Shown here: positions 8,288-17,801 of the stretch, in pieces
Layout of the letters: every line of letters begins with the position of its first letter
Position numbering within the stretch: the stretch's first letter is position 1
From: Candidatus Accumulibacter affinis
Lineage (GTDB): Bacteria > Pseudomonadota > Gammaproteobacteria > Burkholderiales > Rhodocyclaceae
Direction of reading: 5' to 3'
DNA length: 64,000 nucleotides
Assembly: GCA_016713625.1 (NCBI GenBank)
Contig: JADJOT010000008.1
Span: 434,001-498,000, forward strand
Made by a program: the position numbers and the translations under genes
The notes under the pieces: model-generated
What the model was told of the DNA's origin: nothing
What the model saw: only the letters and a program-made list of their open reading frames with translations
Databases searched by the model: none

Positions 8288-9637
8288 CTACAGTTGGCCG
8301 AGTGCTTCGGCCAGGGTGGCAACCGTCTGGCGAATTTGTGCCTCGGTATGCTGGCAGGAGATGAAGAAGCGCAGCCGCGCGGATTTCTCGGGCACCGCCG
8401 GGTAGAGGATCGGCTGTACATTGATGCCGCGCTCGAAGAGAGCGGACGCCAGGCGCGCGGCCTTGATCGAACTGCCGGTGAGCGCCGGAATAACCGCGAA
8501 ACCCGCGCTGCTACCGGTATCCACACCGGCCGCCCGCGCCTGCGCGAGGAACAGGCGGCCGCGTTCCTGCAGGGTGGCCACCCGCTCCGGCTCGCCTTGC
8601 AGGCACTGCAGGGCAGCCAGCGAGGCGGCCGCGGTCGGCGGCGGCATGCCGACGCTGTAGAGAAAGCCCGGCGCCAGGAACTTGAGGTGTTCGACCAGCG
8701 CCGATTCGCCGGCGACATAACCGCCGCAACCGGCGAGGGCCTTGCTCAGGGTTCCCATCCAGATGTCGACGTCGGCGCCCGGCAGCCCGAAGTGCTCCCT
8801 GATTCCCAGGCCGGTCCTGCCCATCACGCCAAAAGAGTGGGCTTCGTCGACCATCAGAAAGGCTCGGTAGCGCTTCTTGAGGTCGACAAAGCGGGGCAGC
8901 TCGGGATAATCGCCATCCATGCTGTAGATGCCTTCGAGCACGATCAGCACGCGTTGAAAATGGTGGCGTTGCTGGCTGAGGATGGCGTCCAGCGCCGACC
9001 AGTCATTGTGCGGGAAGGGCAGGCGGCGCGCGCCGGAGAGCGTGATCCCCTGGACGACGCTGTTATGGATCAGCTCATCGTGCAGAATCAGATCCTGCGG
9101 CGCGAACAGATGGCCGATGGTGGTGACGTTGGTGGCGTGGCCGCTGACAAAGGTGATCGCATCGTCAACGTCGTACACCCGGGCGATGGCCTGTTCGAGC
9201 TGGCGATGCACCGGCCTTTCTCCCGACACCAGGCGGCTGGCGGAGACCGACGTGCCATAACGGTCAATCGCCTCTTTGGCGGCTGCAGCAATCTTCGGGT
9301 GGCCGGAAAGTCCGAGGTAGTTGTAGCTCGCGTAGTTGATGTACTCGCGCCCGTCGATGCGTGTCGTGGCACCGGCGATGCCCTCATGCAGCATGAAGAA
9401 CGGACTCTCGATGCCGAGACGGGTGGCGCCTTCGCGGATGATGCGAATCTGCTGGTATCCCGGATGCAGGGCAAAGCGGAAGTGCTGCTCGGGCGTGTCG
9501 GCGGCGGCATCCGCTGCACGCACGGGCGCTTCGAAACTGGGCCCCTGCTCGGCCTGCCGGAGCCGACGTTCGAGCGCCTGCTGGATGAGTTTATCCTTGA
9601 TCTGGGCGGTCAGCCCCGGCAGACCCTTGCGTGCCAT
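8288..9637 (-). CDS. Alpha-oxoamine synthase (AONS/KBL/serine palmitoyltransferase-like), PLP-dependent
   Basis: The 449 aa sequence is a fold-type I PLP enzyme of the alpha-oxoamine synthase family. Visible are NYASYNYLGLSGHP, FVSGHATNV, HDELIHNSV, the cofactor Asp-His pair in VDEAHSFGVMG and the PLP lysine in GTLSKALAGCGGY. Family members condense an acyl thioester with glycine, alanine or serine with loss of CO2 (biotin, threonine catabolism, sphingolipid synthesis). An N-terminal extension of about 80 residues precedes the usual core. The ATG is 1 nt after the polyketide synthase stop (TGACATG), so the two are coupled. I infer that it offloads the acyl chain from the synthase ACP; this is not BioF-type biotin synthesis, since no bio genes are present. 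Confidence 0.85.
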   Translation of the reverse strand: MARKGLPGLTAQIKDKLIQQALERRLRQAEQGPSFEAPVRAADAAADTPEQHFRFALHPGYQQIRIIREGATRLGIESPFFMLHEGIAGATTRIDGREYINYASYNYLGLSGHPKIAAAAKEAIDRYGTSVSASRLVSGERPVHRQLEQAIARVYDVDDAITFVSGHATNVTTIGHLFAPQDLILHDELIHNSVVQGITLSGARRLPFPHNDWSALDAILSQQRHHFQRVLIVLEGIYSMDGDYPELPRFVDLKKRYRAFLMVDEAHSFGVMGRTGLGIREHFGLPGADVDIWMGTLSKALAGCGGYVAGESALVEHLKFLAPGFLYSVGMPPPTAAASLAALQCLQGEPERVATLQERGRLFLAQARAAGVDTGSSAGFAVIPALTGSSIKAARLASALFERGINVQPILYPAVPEKSARLRFFISCQHTEAQIRQTVATLAEALGQL

Positions 9638-9638
9638 G

Positions 9639-12600
9639 TCAGTCGATCACCCGAGCGCGGGCCGACTGGACGTCCCTGGCCACCGCGGCGATCGATTCGG
9701 CGGACATATCAGCGCCCTGCTGTCTGGTGATCTCCTGCGTCTGCGCAAGAATCCCGTTCGTCTCGTCGGCGGCGCTTTCCTTATCGCCTCCCTCGCCGCT
9801 TCCCCGCAGTTGCTGAATGACGCGTTCGGCCAGCTTCATGATCGTCGGACTCTGGGTGAGGGCCATCACCGGCAGCCGGATGCCGAAACGTGCTTCGAGA
9901 GCGACGACCAGTTCAACCCCCATCAACGAGTCGAGACCCATGTCATAGAGCGAACGGTTGGCGTCGATCTTGTCCGGGGCGACGCGCAGGATTTCGCCAA
10001 TCTCCTTCCTGAGCAGGTCGACGAAGGCGGCCAGCAGTTGCTCGTCAGGCAGTTCCGCGAGCAACCGCTGAATGTCTTCGGAGTGGTCCTCCTGGTCGCC
10101 GCCGTCCTCCGTGTGCCAGGCCAGTTCGCGAAACTTCGGGCTGGCCGCCGTTGGCAGGAAGCGGCGCAGCGCTGGCCAGTCGAGTTCGAGGACCGCGAGG
10201 CCGGAACGTTGGGCCAGCAGCATCGCCTCGAGTGCATCGAGAGCGATGCTGGACTTGAGCGCCGATCCGCCCATGCGGCTTTGCAGGGCTTCCTTGATCT
10301 TCTCGTTGCGCGCCAGGAAGCCAACGTCGTCGATCGGCCCCCAGCCGACACAGGTGGCGCACAGGCCAATGGCGCGGCGGTGTTCGGCGAGCGCCTCCAG
10401 GCAGGCATTGGCCGCGACGTAGCTGGCTTGCCCGGGGTTGCCGAAGGGGGTCGTCGCCGACGAAAAAAGAACGAACAGATCGAGCATGCGGTCGCGCGTC
10501 AGCTCATGCAGGTGGTGCGCGCCGAGGACCTTCGGGGCGAGCACGCTGCGGATCTGATCGGCGTCGATGTTGCGCACCAGGCGGTCATCGATGAGCGCTG
10601 CGGCATGCACGATTCCCTGCAGCGGCGGCAGCGTCGTGGCGGTTTCGGCGAGCAGCGCGGCGAGGGCGTTGCGGTCGGTGACGTCGCAGGCAGCGGCATG
10701 CACGCTCACCCCTTGCGCTTCGAGTCGCGCGATCGCTTCCTGCGCTTCCAGCGTTTGCGGACCGCTGCGGCTGATCAGGAGCAGATGGCGAGCGCCCTTG
10801 CTGGCCAGCCACTCGGCGGCGCGCAGGCCAAAGCCGCGCAGGCCGCCGCTGACCAGGTAGCAGGCGTCGGCCGCGAGCTGCAGAGGTTGACGGGTGCCGG
10901 GCGCCGGGTTGTGCGGGCGATGGATGCCGTGGTGGTAGGTGATGACGATCTTGCCAATCTGCCGCGCCTGCTGCATGTAGCGAAAAGCATCGACCACATC
11001 TTCCGCCTCGAAGGTGTGATAGGGCAGGGGGTGGAGAACGCCTTCGGCAAACAGCGCCATGATCTCGGCGAACAGGGTTCGTGTCAGCTGCGGGTGGACT
11101 AACATCAGCTGGTCGGCGTCGATACCGAAGTAGCTGATGTTGTTGCGGAACGGGCGCAGGCCAACTTTGGTGTTTTCGTAGAAGTCGCGCTTGCCGAGTT
11201 CGAGAAAGCGACCAAAGGGTTTGAGCACCTGAAAATTGCGGTTGATGGCCTCGCCGGCGAGTGAATTGAGGACTACGTCGACGCCCTGCCCGCCGGTTTG
11301 CGCCAGGATCTGGTCGGCAAAGCAGAGCGAACGCGAGTCGAAGATGTGATCGACGCCGAGCAGGCGCAGGAAGTCGCGCTTTTCGTCTGACCCGGCGGTG
11401 GCGTAGATCTCGGCACCCAGCCATTTGGCGACCTGGATGGCGGCAATCCCGACCCCTCCCGCCGCGCCATGGATCAGGACCTTTTCCTCGGGTTGCAGCC
11501 GTGCCAGGTGATGCAGGGCGTAATAGACCGTGAAAAAAGTACTCGGAATGGTTGCTGCCGCTTCACAGGAGATCCACGGCGGGATGTGCGCGATTGCCCC
11601 GGCCTGCGTGAGCACACGGTTGCCGAAGCTGGAAGGACCGAAACCCACCACCGGATCACCGGGGTTGAAGTCGCTATCGACGCTGCCAACCCGGCTGACG
11701 ATGCCGGCAAACTCGAAACCCAGAGTCGGTCCGGCAAAGCCGTTTTCAATCGCTTCGTCCGAGAGCAGCCCGAGCGCATACATGACATCGCGGAAGTTGA
11801 GCCCGGTCGCCTGTACTTCGACCTCGATCTGGTCCGCCGCGAGCTCGCGGCGTGGGTGCGCCTCCCAGCGCAGATTGCGCAGCTGTCCGGGGAACTGGAA
11901 GCCGAGCGACAGCGTCGGCGTCTCGATCGGCGCGTGCTCCTGCGCGTCCGGCCGCGGTTCGATGCGTAGGCGCAGCGCATAACGCTCGCCGTTGCGGGTG
12001 AGCGCGATTTCCTGTTCGTCGTCGGGCTGTTCGAACTCCTGGTCGAGCGCCGTGGCGGCCGTCTCGACGGTCATCGGCAGTTGCAGATCGACCAGGCGGA
12101 TGCTGCAGTGATCGGCTTCGTTGAGCATCGTCCGGCCAAACCCCCACAGCGCGGCGTCGGCGACGATGCCACTCGCTTGTGGATCGGGCAACAGGCTGTT
12201 CGCCACCTTGCCGGTGATCAGCCAGCAGCTGGTTTTCGTCTGCGAGCGATCACATGCCTGGGCGATGGCTGCAGCGGTCGCGCAGCGGTTGACCTGGCGG
12301 TCGAGCAGCGCTGCCGCCGAGACCTCGTCTGCCTGGTCGTCAAGGCCGGCGAGATACACCAGGCCGTCGAGTTCACCGTAGTTGCCGCGCGTTTCCCGAA
12401 GCAGGGATTCGATCTGCAAGGCATCGCCAGGCTGCGACTGGATCACCAGATCGCCGCGTGCCTGCAGTTTTTTCGTCAATTGATCCGACAGCCGCGCCGA
12501 GTAGCCGTCTGCATCGGCGAGCAGGATCCAGCTGCGCAGCGTCGATCGGGGCGACTCTGCGGGAGTGTGCTCGCTTGCGGGTAGCTGGCCGAGCAGGACG

Positions 12601-15600
12601 TACGGGCCGGAAAAGGTGTCCGGCGAGAATTCGAAGGGTTCCGGGCAAACCAGACCGATTTCCTGCAGCTGTTGTCGCCAGAAAAGGCTTGGCCGCTGCT
12701 GCGAAAGCCATTGCCCGCTTTCCGACCGCGACCAGCCGCTGCGCTGGGCACCGAAGACGACATCGATCCAGCGCGACGGGTGCTGTCCGACGACAATCAG
12801 AGATCCTCCCGGTGCCAGGCAGGCGCGAGCGTACTCGAACGCCAGGAGCGCCTGGTCGACGCGATCGAAATCGAGCGTCACGATGGCCATCGCGCAGACC
12901 GCCCGCCGTCCGCCGGTGCTACTGTTCTGCGTGCCGTCGAGCAACTGTGTGGCGATGCTTGGGAAGGACTCCTTGAGCCTGCCGCCCACCTCGGCCAGCG
13001 TCGCCGCTGACGGGCTGGCGAAGAAATAATCGCCGCGATTGAAGTCCAGCTTGCTGCAGGCATCCATGGCGAACAAAGGTGCTCCCGCGCTGATCTCGAC
13101 GATCCCCAGGCGCCTGCCCGCGGGAAGCTGCCGCAGCCCGCGGTCGATCAGTTCCCGCAGCATCTGGCCGAGCTGTTGCTTGCCGCGGGCGCCCAGTACC
13201 TGTTGCAGCAGGGTGGTCTGAGATGACTCCTGCGGGCAGATTTCCGACAGTTTGCTGCTGCCGTCGAGCAGCCGGTGCAGGTGCATGCCGACCCGCCCTA
13301 CCGAATGAACGATCTGGAAATAATCCGGGTTGTCGGCCACCAGGCTGTTCCAGATGTCTTGCGCCAGCGACTGATCCCGCTGATCGGGCAGGATTGCCCA
13401 GCCGTCAGCGTTTGCCTGGAGTGTCTGCTCATCCTCAGACAGCGCGATCAGTCGTTCCAGCAGGGGCTCCGCCTCCGGGTTGGCCGCCTGGCAGGCCTGT
13501 ACCGCCTGCCGGGAAAGACTGGGTTCACCGTTGGCCAGATTCTGCAGTGCCAGTCGCGTAAAGCGGCTGCACAGGCTGTCGAGCAATGGATCGACTTCCT
13601 CGGAATAGCGGCGATGGGTTCCCTTCAACGCTGCGCGTCTGACCAGTTCGGCAAGCGCCGATCGAACGTTCTCGAAAGAGATGCTGGGCTGCCCTGCCGG
13701 GGCCAGGGGGTGCGGTTGTGGTCTGCCGTGCCAGGCGAGAAAGCGCAGACGGTCAGCGGCCCCGCGGCTGAGGCGGATGCTGCGAAAACGGGCGTCCTTG
13801 ACGACGGCAATGCTGCTCCCGTCTTCGGCAAAAATCGCAAACTCGGCCTGCAGCGAGCGCGAGCTGTGCTTCAGCAGCGTCGCTCGCGCATAGCTGGGCT
13901 TCGCCTGGCCACTGCGGAAAGCGATGCGTCCCATGCGCGCCGGCACGAAGGCAACACCGTCGTGTACACCGATGGCCTCCGCCAGCAGCTGGAAGACGAG
14001 CTGGAATGCACTATCGAGCAGGGCCGGATGCAGGTGGGTCTGCAGGAGGTCTACATTCTCCGGAACGCGATACACGGCGAGCACCGAGTTGCCCTCGATC
14101 CAGCCATGGTCGATGCACTGGAACGTCGGGCCATAGGCGATACCGACCGCCCGCGTCAGCGTCGCGTGGCTGCTGCCGGTGAAATCCGGGTTGCGGCTCG
14201 GCAGTTCGGGCCCCTTTTCGTTGAGCAGCGTGCTCTGTGCTTCGCGCAGAATGCGAGCCACGCTGTGCACGGTCCACGGGTCGCTGCTCAGCTGCTCCCG
14301 GCTGCGGATGGTGATGCTGCCGTCCTGAGCGTCGATGCTTGAGCGGATGATCGTCGATCGCTCCTCGCCGAGCAGCAGCGGTGAACGGATTTCAAGCTCT
14401 TCGACCTCGATGACTGCCGTCGGGTGCCAGGCCAGGGCGGCCGCCAGTGCCAGTTCGGCAAAGCCCGATCCCGGGAAGACCGTCGCCTCGCCGACGACAT
14501 GGTCGGCAAGCATCGGACAGATCTGTGTATCGAGCTGGTTTTCCCAAGTCAGTTCCTGTTGGGGTAATGGGTAGCCGAGCAGCGGGTGGAGCTTGTGCCG
14601 ATAGATCAGTCCCATCGCCTCGGTCGTCACCGGATGCCAGTGCCGTTCACGCTGCCAGACGTAGTTTGGTAGCTGCACAAATCGACCGGCGCGCGGGAAA
14701 GAAATCCGCCAGTCGACGCTGCCACCGGCGAGTATCGACTGGTTGGCGGCAGCGTCGATCCGTTGCGGCGAATCGTCACCGCGCATCGCCGTAGCGATTA
14801 CCCGACCCTCGATCGCCCGCGCCTTGAGGCAGTCATTGACGTAGTTGCGCAGCACCGGATGCGGTCCGATCTCGATGAACAGCTTGACGCCGCTGTCGAG
14901 CATGCTGCTGATGGTTTGTTCGAAGAGTACCGGTTGGCGGATGTTCTCCCACCAATACCCGGCGTCGAGTCGCCGCCCGGCCAGCAGCTTGCCGCTGACG
15001 CTGGAGTAGAACGTTATGCTTGTCTGGCGTGGCTGCAGGCCTGCCAGCGCCTGGCGGATCCCGGTTTCGATCGGGTCCATCGCCGGACTGTGAAAGGCGT
15101 AATCGAGATCGAGGCGCTTGTGGACGACGTGCCTGGCGTGCAGTGCCGACTCGAGCTGGCCGAGCATCTCGGGGTCGCCGGCGACGGTGACGCCGCGCGC
15201 GCTATTGACCCCGGCGACGACGACTGACGAGCGCAGCCCGAGTTCATCGATCAGCTCCCTCGTCGCTGCCTCGCCGAGGCCCAGCGCGCTCATTTCTCCC
15301 TGGCCCCTGGTGGTTTCCTGCAGGCGGCTGCGCTGGTAGATCACGGTGACCGCTTCGGCCAGGGTCAGAGCACCCGACGCCCAGGCGGCAGCCACTTCGC
15401 CAACACTGTGGCCAGCGACGACCGCCGGTACGATGCCACGCTGCCTGAGCATTTCCGTGATTCCGACCTGTAGCGCGAACAGGGCTGGTTGTGCGATTTC
15501 GGTACAGGCGTAGCGATCGTCGCCGTTGTTGCCGGCGAGTTCGTCCTCGATCGAGAAATCGGCGTGGCAGCGGAGCAGAGCGTCGACCTTGCGGATCGTG

Positions 15601-17261
15601 TCGCGGAACAGCGGCTCTTCCGCCAGCAGGCGCTTGCCCATGCCTGCCCATTGCGAACCGTTACCCGAATAAACGAAAGCCGGTCCGCCAGGCGTCGCCA
15701 GGGCGGTGCCGGTGGCCACCTGCGGGTGCTCGAATGCGCGGTCGGCAAAGTCGAGTAGTGCCTCGGCAATGGCCTGCGGCTGCGTGCCGTAGACGATCGC
15801 CCGCTGTTCGTGCCATTCGCGATGGAATGCCGCGCTGTAGGCGATGTCGTAGAGCGCGCTGGCTACCTGCCCGCTGAGGAAGCCGGCAAATTCGCGGGCG
15901 GTCGCCTGCAGCGCAACGTGGTCACGCGCCGAGAGAATTAGTGGCAGCGGCGATGCAGCTGCCTGAACCCGTTTTCCGGCGCTCGCTGCAGGAGGGCTTT
16001 CCAGGATGACGTGCGCATTGGCGCCGCCGAAGCCGAAGGAATTGACTCCGATGATGATTTTCCCGGCTTTCTTGAGTGACCGGTTGCTGGTCACCAGTTC
16101 GAGGTTCCAGTCGGCGAGCTTGATGTTCGGATTGACCGTTTCGACGCCGATCGTCGCCGGTACCTCGCGGTGTTCGAGGCAATGCAGCGCCTTGACCAGC
16201 CCGGCGACGCCGGAAGCTGCTTCCAGATGCCCCATGTTGCTTTTCACCGAGCCGATGGGCAGCGGCTCGGATCGGCGCCTGCCCAGTGCATCGCCGATGG
16301 CGAAGGTTTCAATCGGGTCGCCGACTGCCGTTCCGGTGCCGTGCGCTTCGAGGTAGTCGATCGCCGCCGGATCGATTCCCGCCTCGGCGTAAGCCTGTTG
16401 CAGCAGGTCCGACTGAACACTTGCGCTTGGTACGGTCAGCCCGGATTTGCGCCCATCGGTGTTGACCATCGAGCCGGTCACCACCGCCAGGATCGGATCG
16501 CCATCCGCGAGGGCCTGATCGTAATCCTTGAGGACAAAGATGCCGCCGCCCTCGGAGCGCACGTAACCATCACCGGACGCGTCAAAAACGGCGCAGCGAC
16601 CGCGTCGCGAGAGCATCGATGCCTTCGCGAAGATCAGGAAGCCGTAGGGGTGCAGGTGCAGGCTGATGCCACCGGCGAGGGCCTGCGTGCTTTCTCCGGA
16701 AAGGATCGAACGGCAGGCCTGATGAAAGGCGACCAGCGACGATGAGCAGGCGGTGTCGATCGCCATGCTCGGACCACGCAGGTCGAAGACGTAGGAAATG
16801 CGGTTGGCGGCGATGCTGGCGGTGTTGCCGGTGGCCATCGTCGAGTCAGCGACGGCGAGGTCGTCGGCCATCCGGTACGAATAGTCGGCACTGGCAATGC
16901 CGATATAGACACCGCAGCGGCTGCCACGCAGGCGCGATGCCGGAGTGCCGGAATTTTCCAGCGCCTCCCAGCTCATCTCGAGCAGCAGACGCTGCTGCGG
17001 ATCCATCAGCGCCGCTTCGCGGGGCGAAATGCCGAAGAAGGCGGCGTCAAAGGTGGTGACGTCGCCGATCGATCCAGCGGCGAAGGTGTAGCTGGTTCCC
17101 GGATGATTCCTGTTCGGGTGCAGGAAGGTGTCCTGTGCCCAGCGCTGCGCATCGACCTCGGTCACCAGATTGCGACCGTCGAGCAGATCCTGCCAATAAC
17201 GGCTGGTCGTCGTTCCCGGCAGCCTGAAAGAATAACCGGTGACGGCAACTTGCCTGCTCAT
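9639..17261 (-). CDS. Type I highly reducing polyketide synthase (KS-AT-DH-MT-like-ER-KR-ACP)
   Basis: The 2540-residue megasynthase has one complete reducing module. KS (about 1-430): Cys172 in DTACSSSLVAF, EAHGTGT and KSNMGHLEAASG. AT (about 540-840): GHSVGEVAAAW and FHSPAMD. DH (about 890-1170): HPLLGYPL, DHVVGEATVFPG and DSAFQLVFQ. About 1350-1520 resembles a methyltransferase whose SAM loop is degenerate (EISAGAPLF), followed by a pseudo-KR-like segment. ER (about 1800-2125): GFEFAGIV and LIHGAAGGVGIAA. KR (about 2130-2330): SGGLRGFG and YVAANACLEAL. ACP (about 2395-2465): MGLDSLMGVEL. There is no thioesterase, so release needs a partner, probably the next gene. The ATG is 40 bp after tRNA-His. 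A saturated long acyl product made iteratively is inferred. Confidence 0.92.
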   Translation of the reverse strand: MSRQVAVTGYSFRLPGTTTSRYWQDLLDGRNLVTEVDAQRWAQDTFLHPNRNHPGTSYTFAAGSIGDVTTFDAAFFGISPREAALMDPQQRLLLEMSWEALENSGTPASRLRGSRCGVYIGIASADYSYRMADDLAVADSTMATGNTASIAANRISYVFDLRGPSMAIDTACSSSLVAFHQACRSILSGESTQALAGGISLHLHPYGFLIFAKASMLSRRGRCAVFDASGDGYVRSEGGGIFVLKDYDQALADGDPILAVVTGSMVNTDGRKSGLTVPSASVQSDLLQQAYAEAGIDPAAIDYLEAHGTGTAVGDPIETFAIGDALGRRRSEPLPIGSVKSNMGHLEAASGVAGLVKALHCLEHREVPATIGVETVNPNIKLADWNLELVTSNRSLKKAGKIIIGVNSFGFGGANAHVILESPPAASAGKRVQAAASPLPLILSARDHVALQATAREFAGFLSGQVASALYDIAYSAAFHREWHEQRAIVYGTQPQAIAEALLDFADRAFEHPQVATGTALATPGGPAFVYSGNGSQWAGMGKRLLAEEPLFRDTIRKVDALLRCHADFSIEDELAGNNGDDRYACTEIAQPALFALQVGITEMLRQRGIVPAVVAGHSVGEVAAAWASGALTLAEAVTVIYQRSRLQETTRGQGEMSALGLGEAATRELIDELGLRSSVVVAGVNSARGVTVAGDPEMLGQLESALHARHVVHKRLDLDYAFHSPAMDPIETGIRQALAGLQPRQTSITFYSSVSGKLLAGRRLDAGYWWENIRQPVLFEQTISSMLDSGVKLFIEIGPHPVLRNYVNDCLKARAIEGRVIATAMRGDDSPQRIDAAANQSILAGGSVDWRISFPRAGRFVQLPNYVWQRERHWHPVTTEAMGLIYRHKLHPLLGYPLPQQELTWENQLDTQICPMLADHVVGEATVFPGSGFAELALAAALAWHPTAVIEVEELEIRSPLLLGEERSTIIRSSIDAQDGSITIRSREQLSSDPWTVHSVARILREAQSTLLNEKGPELPSRNPDFTGSSHATLTRAVGIAYGPTFQCIDHGWIEGNSVLAVYRVPENVDLLQTHLHPALLDSAFQLVFQLLAEAIGVHDGVAFVPARMGRIAFRSGQAKPSYARATLLKHSSRSLQAEFAIFAEDGSSIAVVKDARFRSIRLSRGAADRLRFLAWHGRPQPHPLAPAGQPSISFENVRSALAELVRRAALKGTHRRYSEEVDPLLDSLCSRFTRLALQNLANGEPSLSRQAVQACQAANPEAEPLLERLIALSEDEQTLQANADGWAILPDQRDQSLAQDIWNSLVADNPDYFQIVHSVGRVGMHLHRLLDGSSKLSEICPQESSQTTLLQQVLGARGKQQLGQMLRELIDRGLRQLPAGRRLGIVEISAGAPLFAMDACSKLDFNRGDYFFASPSAATLAEVGGRLKESFPSIATQLLDGTQNSSTGGRRAVCAMAIVTLDFDRVDQALLAFEYARACLAPGGSLIVVGQHPSRWIDVVFGAQRSGWSRSESGQWLSQQRPSLFWRQQLQEIGLVCPEPFEFSPDTFSGPYVLLGQLPASEHTPAESPRSTLRSWILLADADGYSARLSDQLTKKLQARGDLVIQSQPGDALQIESLLRETRGNYGELDGLVYLAGLDDQADEVSAAALLDRQVNRCATAAAIAQACDRSQTKTSCWLITGKVANSLLPDPQASGIVADAALWGFGRTMLNEADHCSIRLVDLQLPMTVETAATALDQEFEQPDDEQEIALTRNGERYALRLRIEPRPDAQEHAPIETPTLSLGFQFPGQLRNLRWEAHPRRELAADQIEVEVQATGLNFRDVMYALGLLSDEAIENGFAGPTLGFEFAGIVSRVGSVDSDFNPGDPVVGFGPSSFGNRVLTQAGAIAHIPPWISCEAAATIPSTFFTVYYALHHLARLQPEEKVLIHGAAGGVGIAAIQVAKWLGAEIYATAGSDEKRDFLRLLGVDHIFDSRSLCFADQILAQTGGQGVDVVLNSLAGEAINRNFQVLKPFGRFLELGKRDFYENTKVGLRPFRNNISYFGIDADQLMLVHPQLTRTLFAEIMALFAEGVLHPLPYHTFEAEDVVDAFRYMQQARQIGKIVITYHHGIHRPHNPAPGTRQPLQLAADACYLVSGGLRGFGLRAAEWLASKGARHLLLISRSGPQTLEAQEAIARLEAQGVSVHAAACDVTDRNALAALLAETATTLPPLQGIVHAAALIDDRLVRNIDADQIRSVLAPKVLGAHHLHELTRDRMLDLFVLFSSATTPFGNPGQASYVAANACLEALAEHRRAIGLCATCVGWGPIDDVGFLARNEKIKEALQSRMGGSALKSSIALDALEAMLLAQRSGLAVLELDWPALRRFLPTAASPKFRELAWHTEDGGDQEDHSEDIQRLLAELPDEQLLAAFVDLLRKEIGEILRVAPDKIDANRSLYDMGLDSLMGVELVVALEARFGIRLPVMALTQSPTIMKLAERVIQQLRGSGEGGDKESAADETNGILAQTQEITRQQGADMSAESIAAVARDVQSARARVID

Positions 17262-17301
17262 GGTTCCCTGGTTCCTGCGTACTTCCGACGTTCTGGCTGG
17301 T

Positions 17302-17378
17302 TGGGGCGATGTACGGGATTCGAACCCGTGACCACTGGAATCACAATCCAGTGCTCTACCAACTGAGCTAACACCGCC
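17302..17378 (-). tRNA. tRNA-His (GTG)
   Basis: The minus strand folds as a cloverleaf. The anticodon stem CTGGA/TCCAG encloses the GTG anticodon; D-arm TAGCTCAGTTGGTAGAG and T-arm GGGTTCGAATCCC are canonical. The 5' extra G pairs with the discriminator C, the hallmark of tRNA-His, and CCA is encoded. It is the last of three tRNAs and lies 40 bp upstream of the polyketide synthase start. Confidence 0.95.
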
Positions 17379-17385
17379 ATTGCTT

Positions 17386-17462
17386 TGGCGCGCCCGGCGA
17401 GACTCGAACTCACGACCCCCGGCTTAGAAGGCCGGTGCTCTATCCGGTTGAGCTACGGGCGC
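17386..17462 (-). tRNA. tRNA-Arg (TCT)
   Basis: The acceptor stem GCGCCCG/CGGGCGC, D-arm TAGCTCAACCGGATAGAG, anticodon stem CCGGC/GCCGG around TCT, and T-arm GAGTTCGAGTCTC are all visible, with encoded CCA. It is separated by 7 bp from tRNA-His and reads AGA codons. Confidence 0.95.
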
Positions 17463-17537
17463 GAGTACGAAACTGCCTGGCAACTGCTTCCCGCCAGTAC
17501 CGCATCTTGCTACGGGAAAAACTTGCACTTCCACTAC

Positions 17538-17614
17538 TGGTCGGGGCGGTGGGATTCGAACTCACGACCCTCTGCTCCCAAAGCAGATGCGCTACCAGGC
17601 TGCGCCACGCCCCG
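17538..17614 (-). tRNA. tRNA-Pro (TGG)
   Basis: The acceptor stem CGGGGCG/CGCCCCG, anticodon stem TCTGC/GCAGA around TGG, and T-arm GAGTTCGAATCCC are canonical; CCA is encoded. It is the first of the Pro-Arg-His cluster on the minus strand, so the promoter should lie just above position 17614. Confidence 0.95.
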
Positions 17615-17801
17615 AGGAAGCGCGCATTCTACAAGCTGATACCCCGGTGGTCAATGACGGTTGGCCAGATTAGGGGACCGCAGAGATACGATGGTAGCGA
17701 CTGGGAAGCCGTTTGTGGCCAGAGAGGGTCTGCCGCGAAACTTTCGCTTCAAACGATCGGCGCGGCGTGGTAGCCTTTGAACTCCTGTCCTGGAGGGAAA
17801 G

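Noticed and set aside
8288..9637. BioF (biotin synthesis) annotation for the oxoamine synthase
   Set aside because: No bio genes nearby, an extended N-terminus, and coupling to a PKS point to a lipid or polyketide role; the family is the same but the function name would mislead.
9336..11102. 588-codon plus-strand frame across the PKS 3' end and oxoamine synthase start
   Set aside because: It spans two strongly supported minus-strand genes and shows no family motifs.
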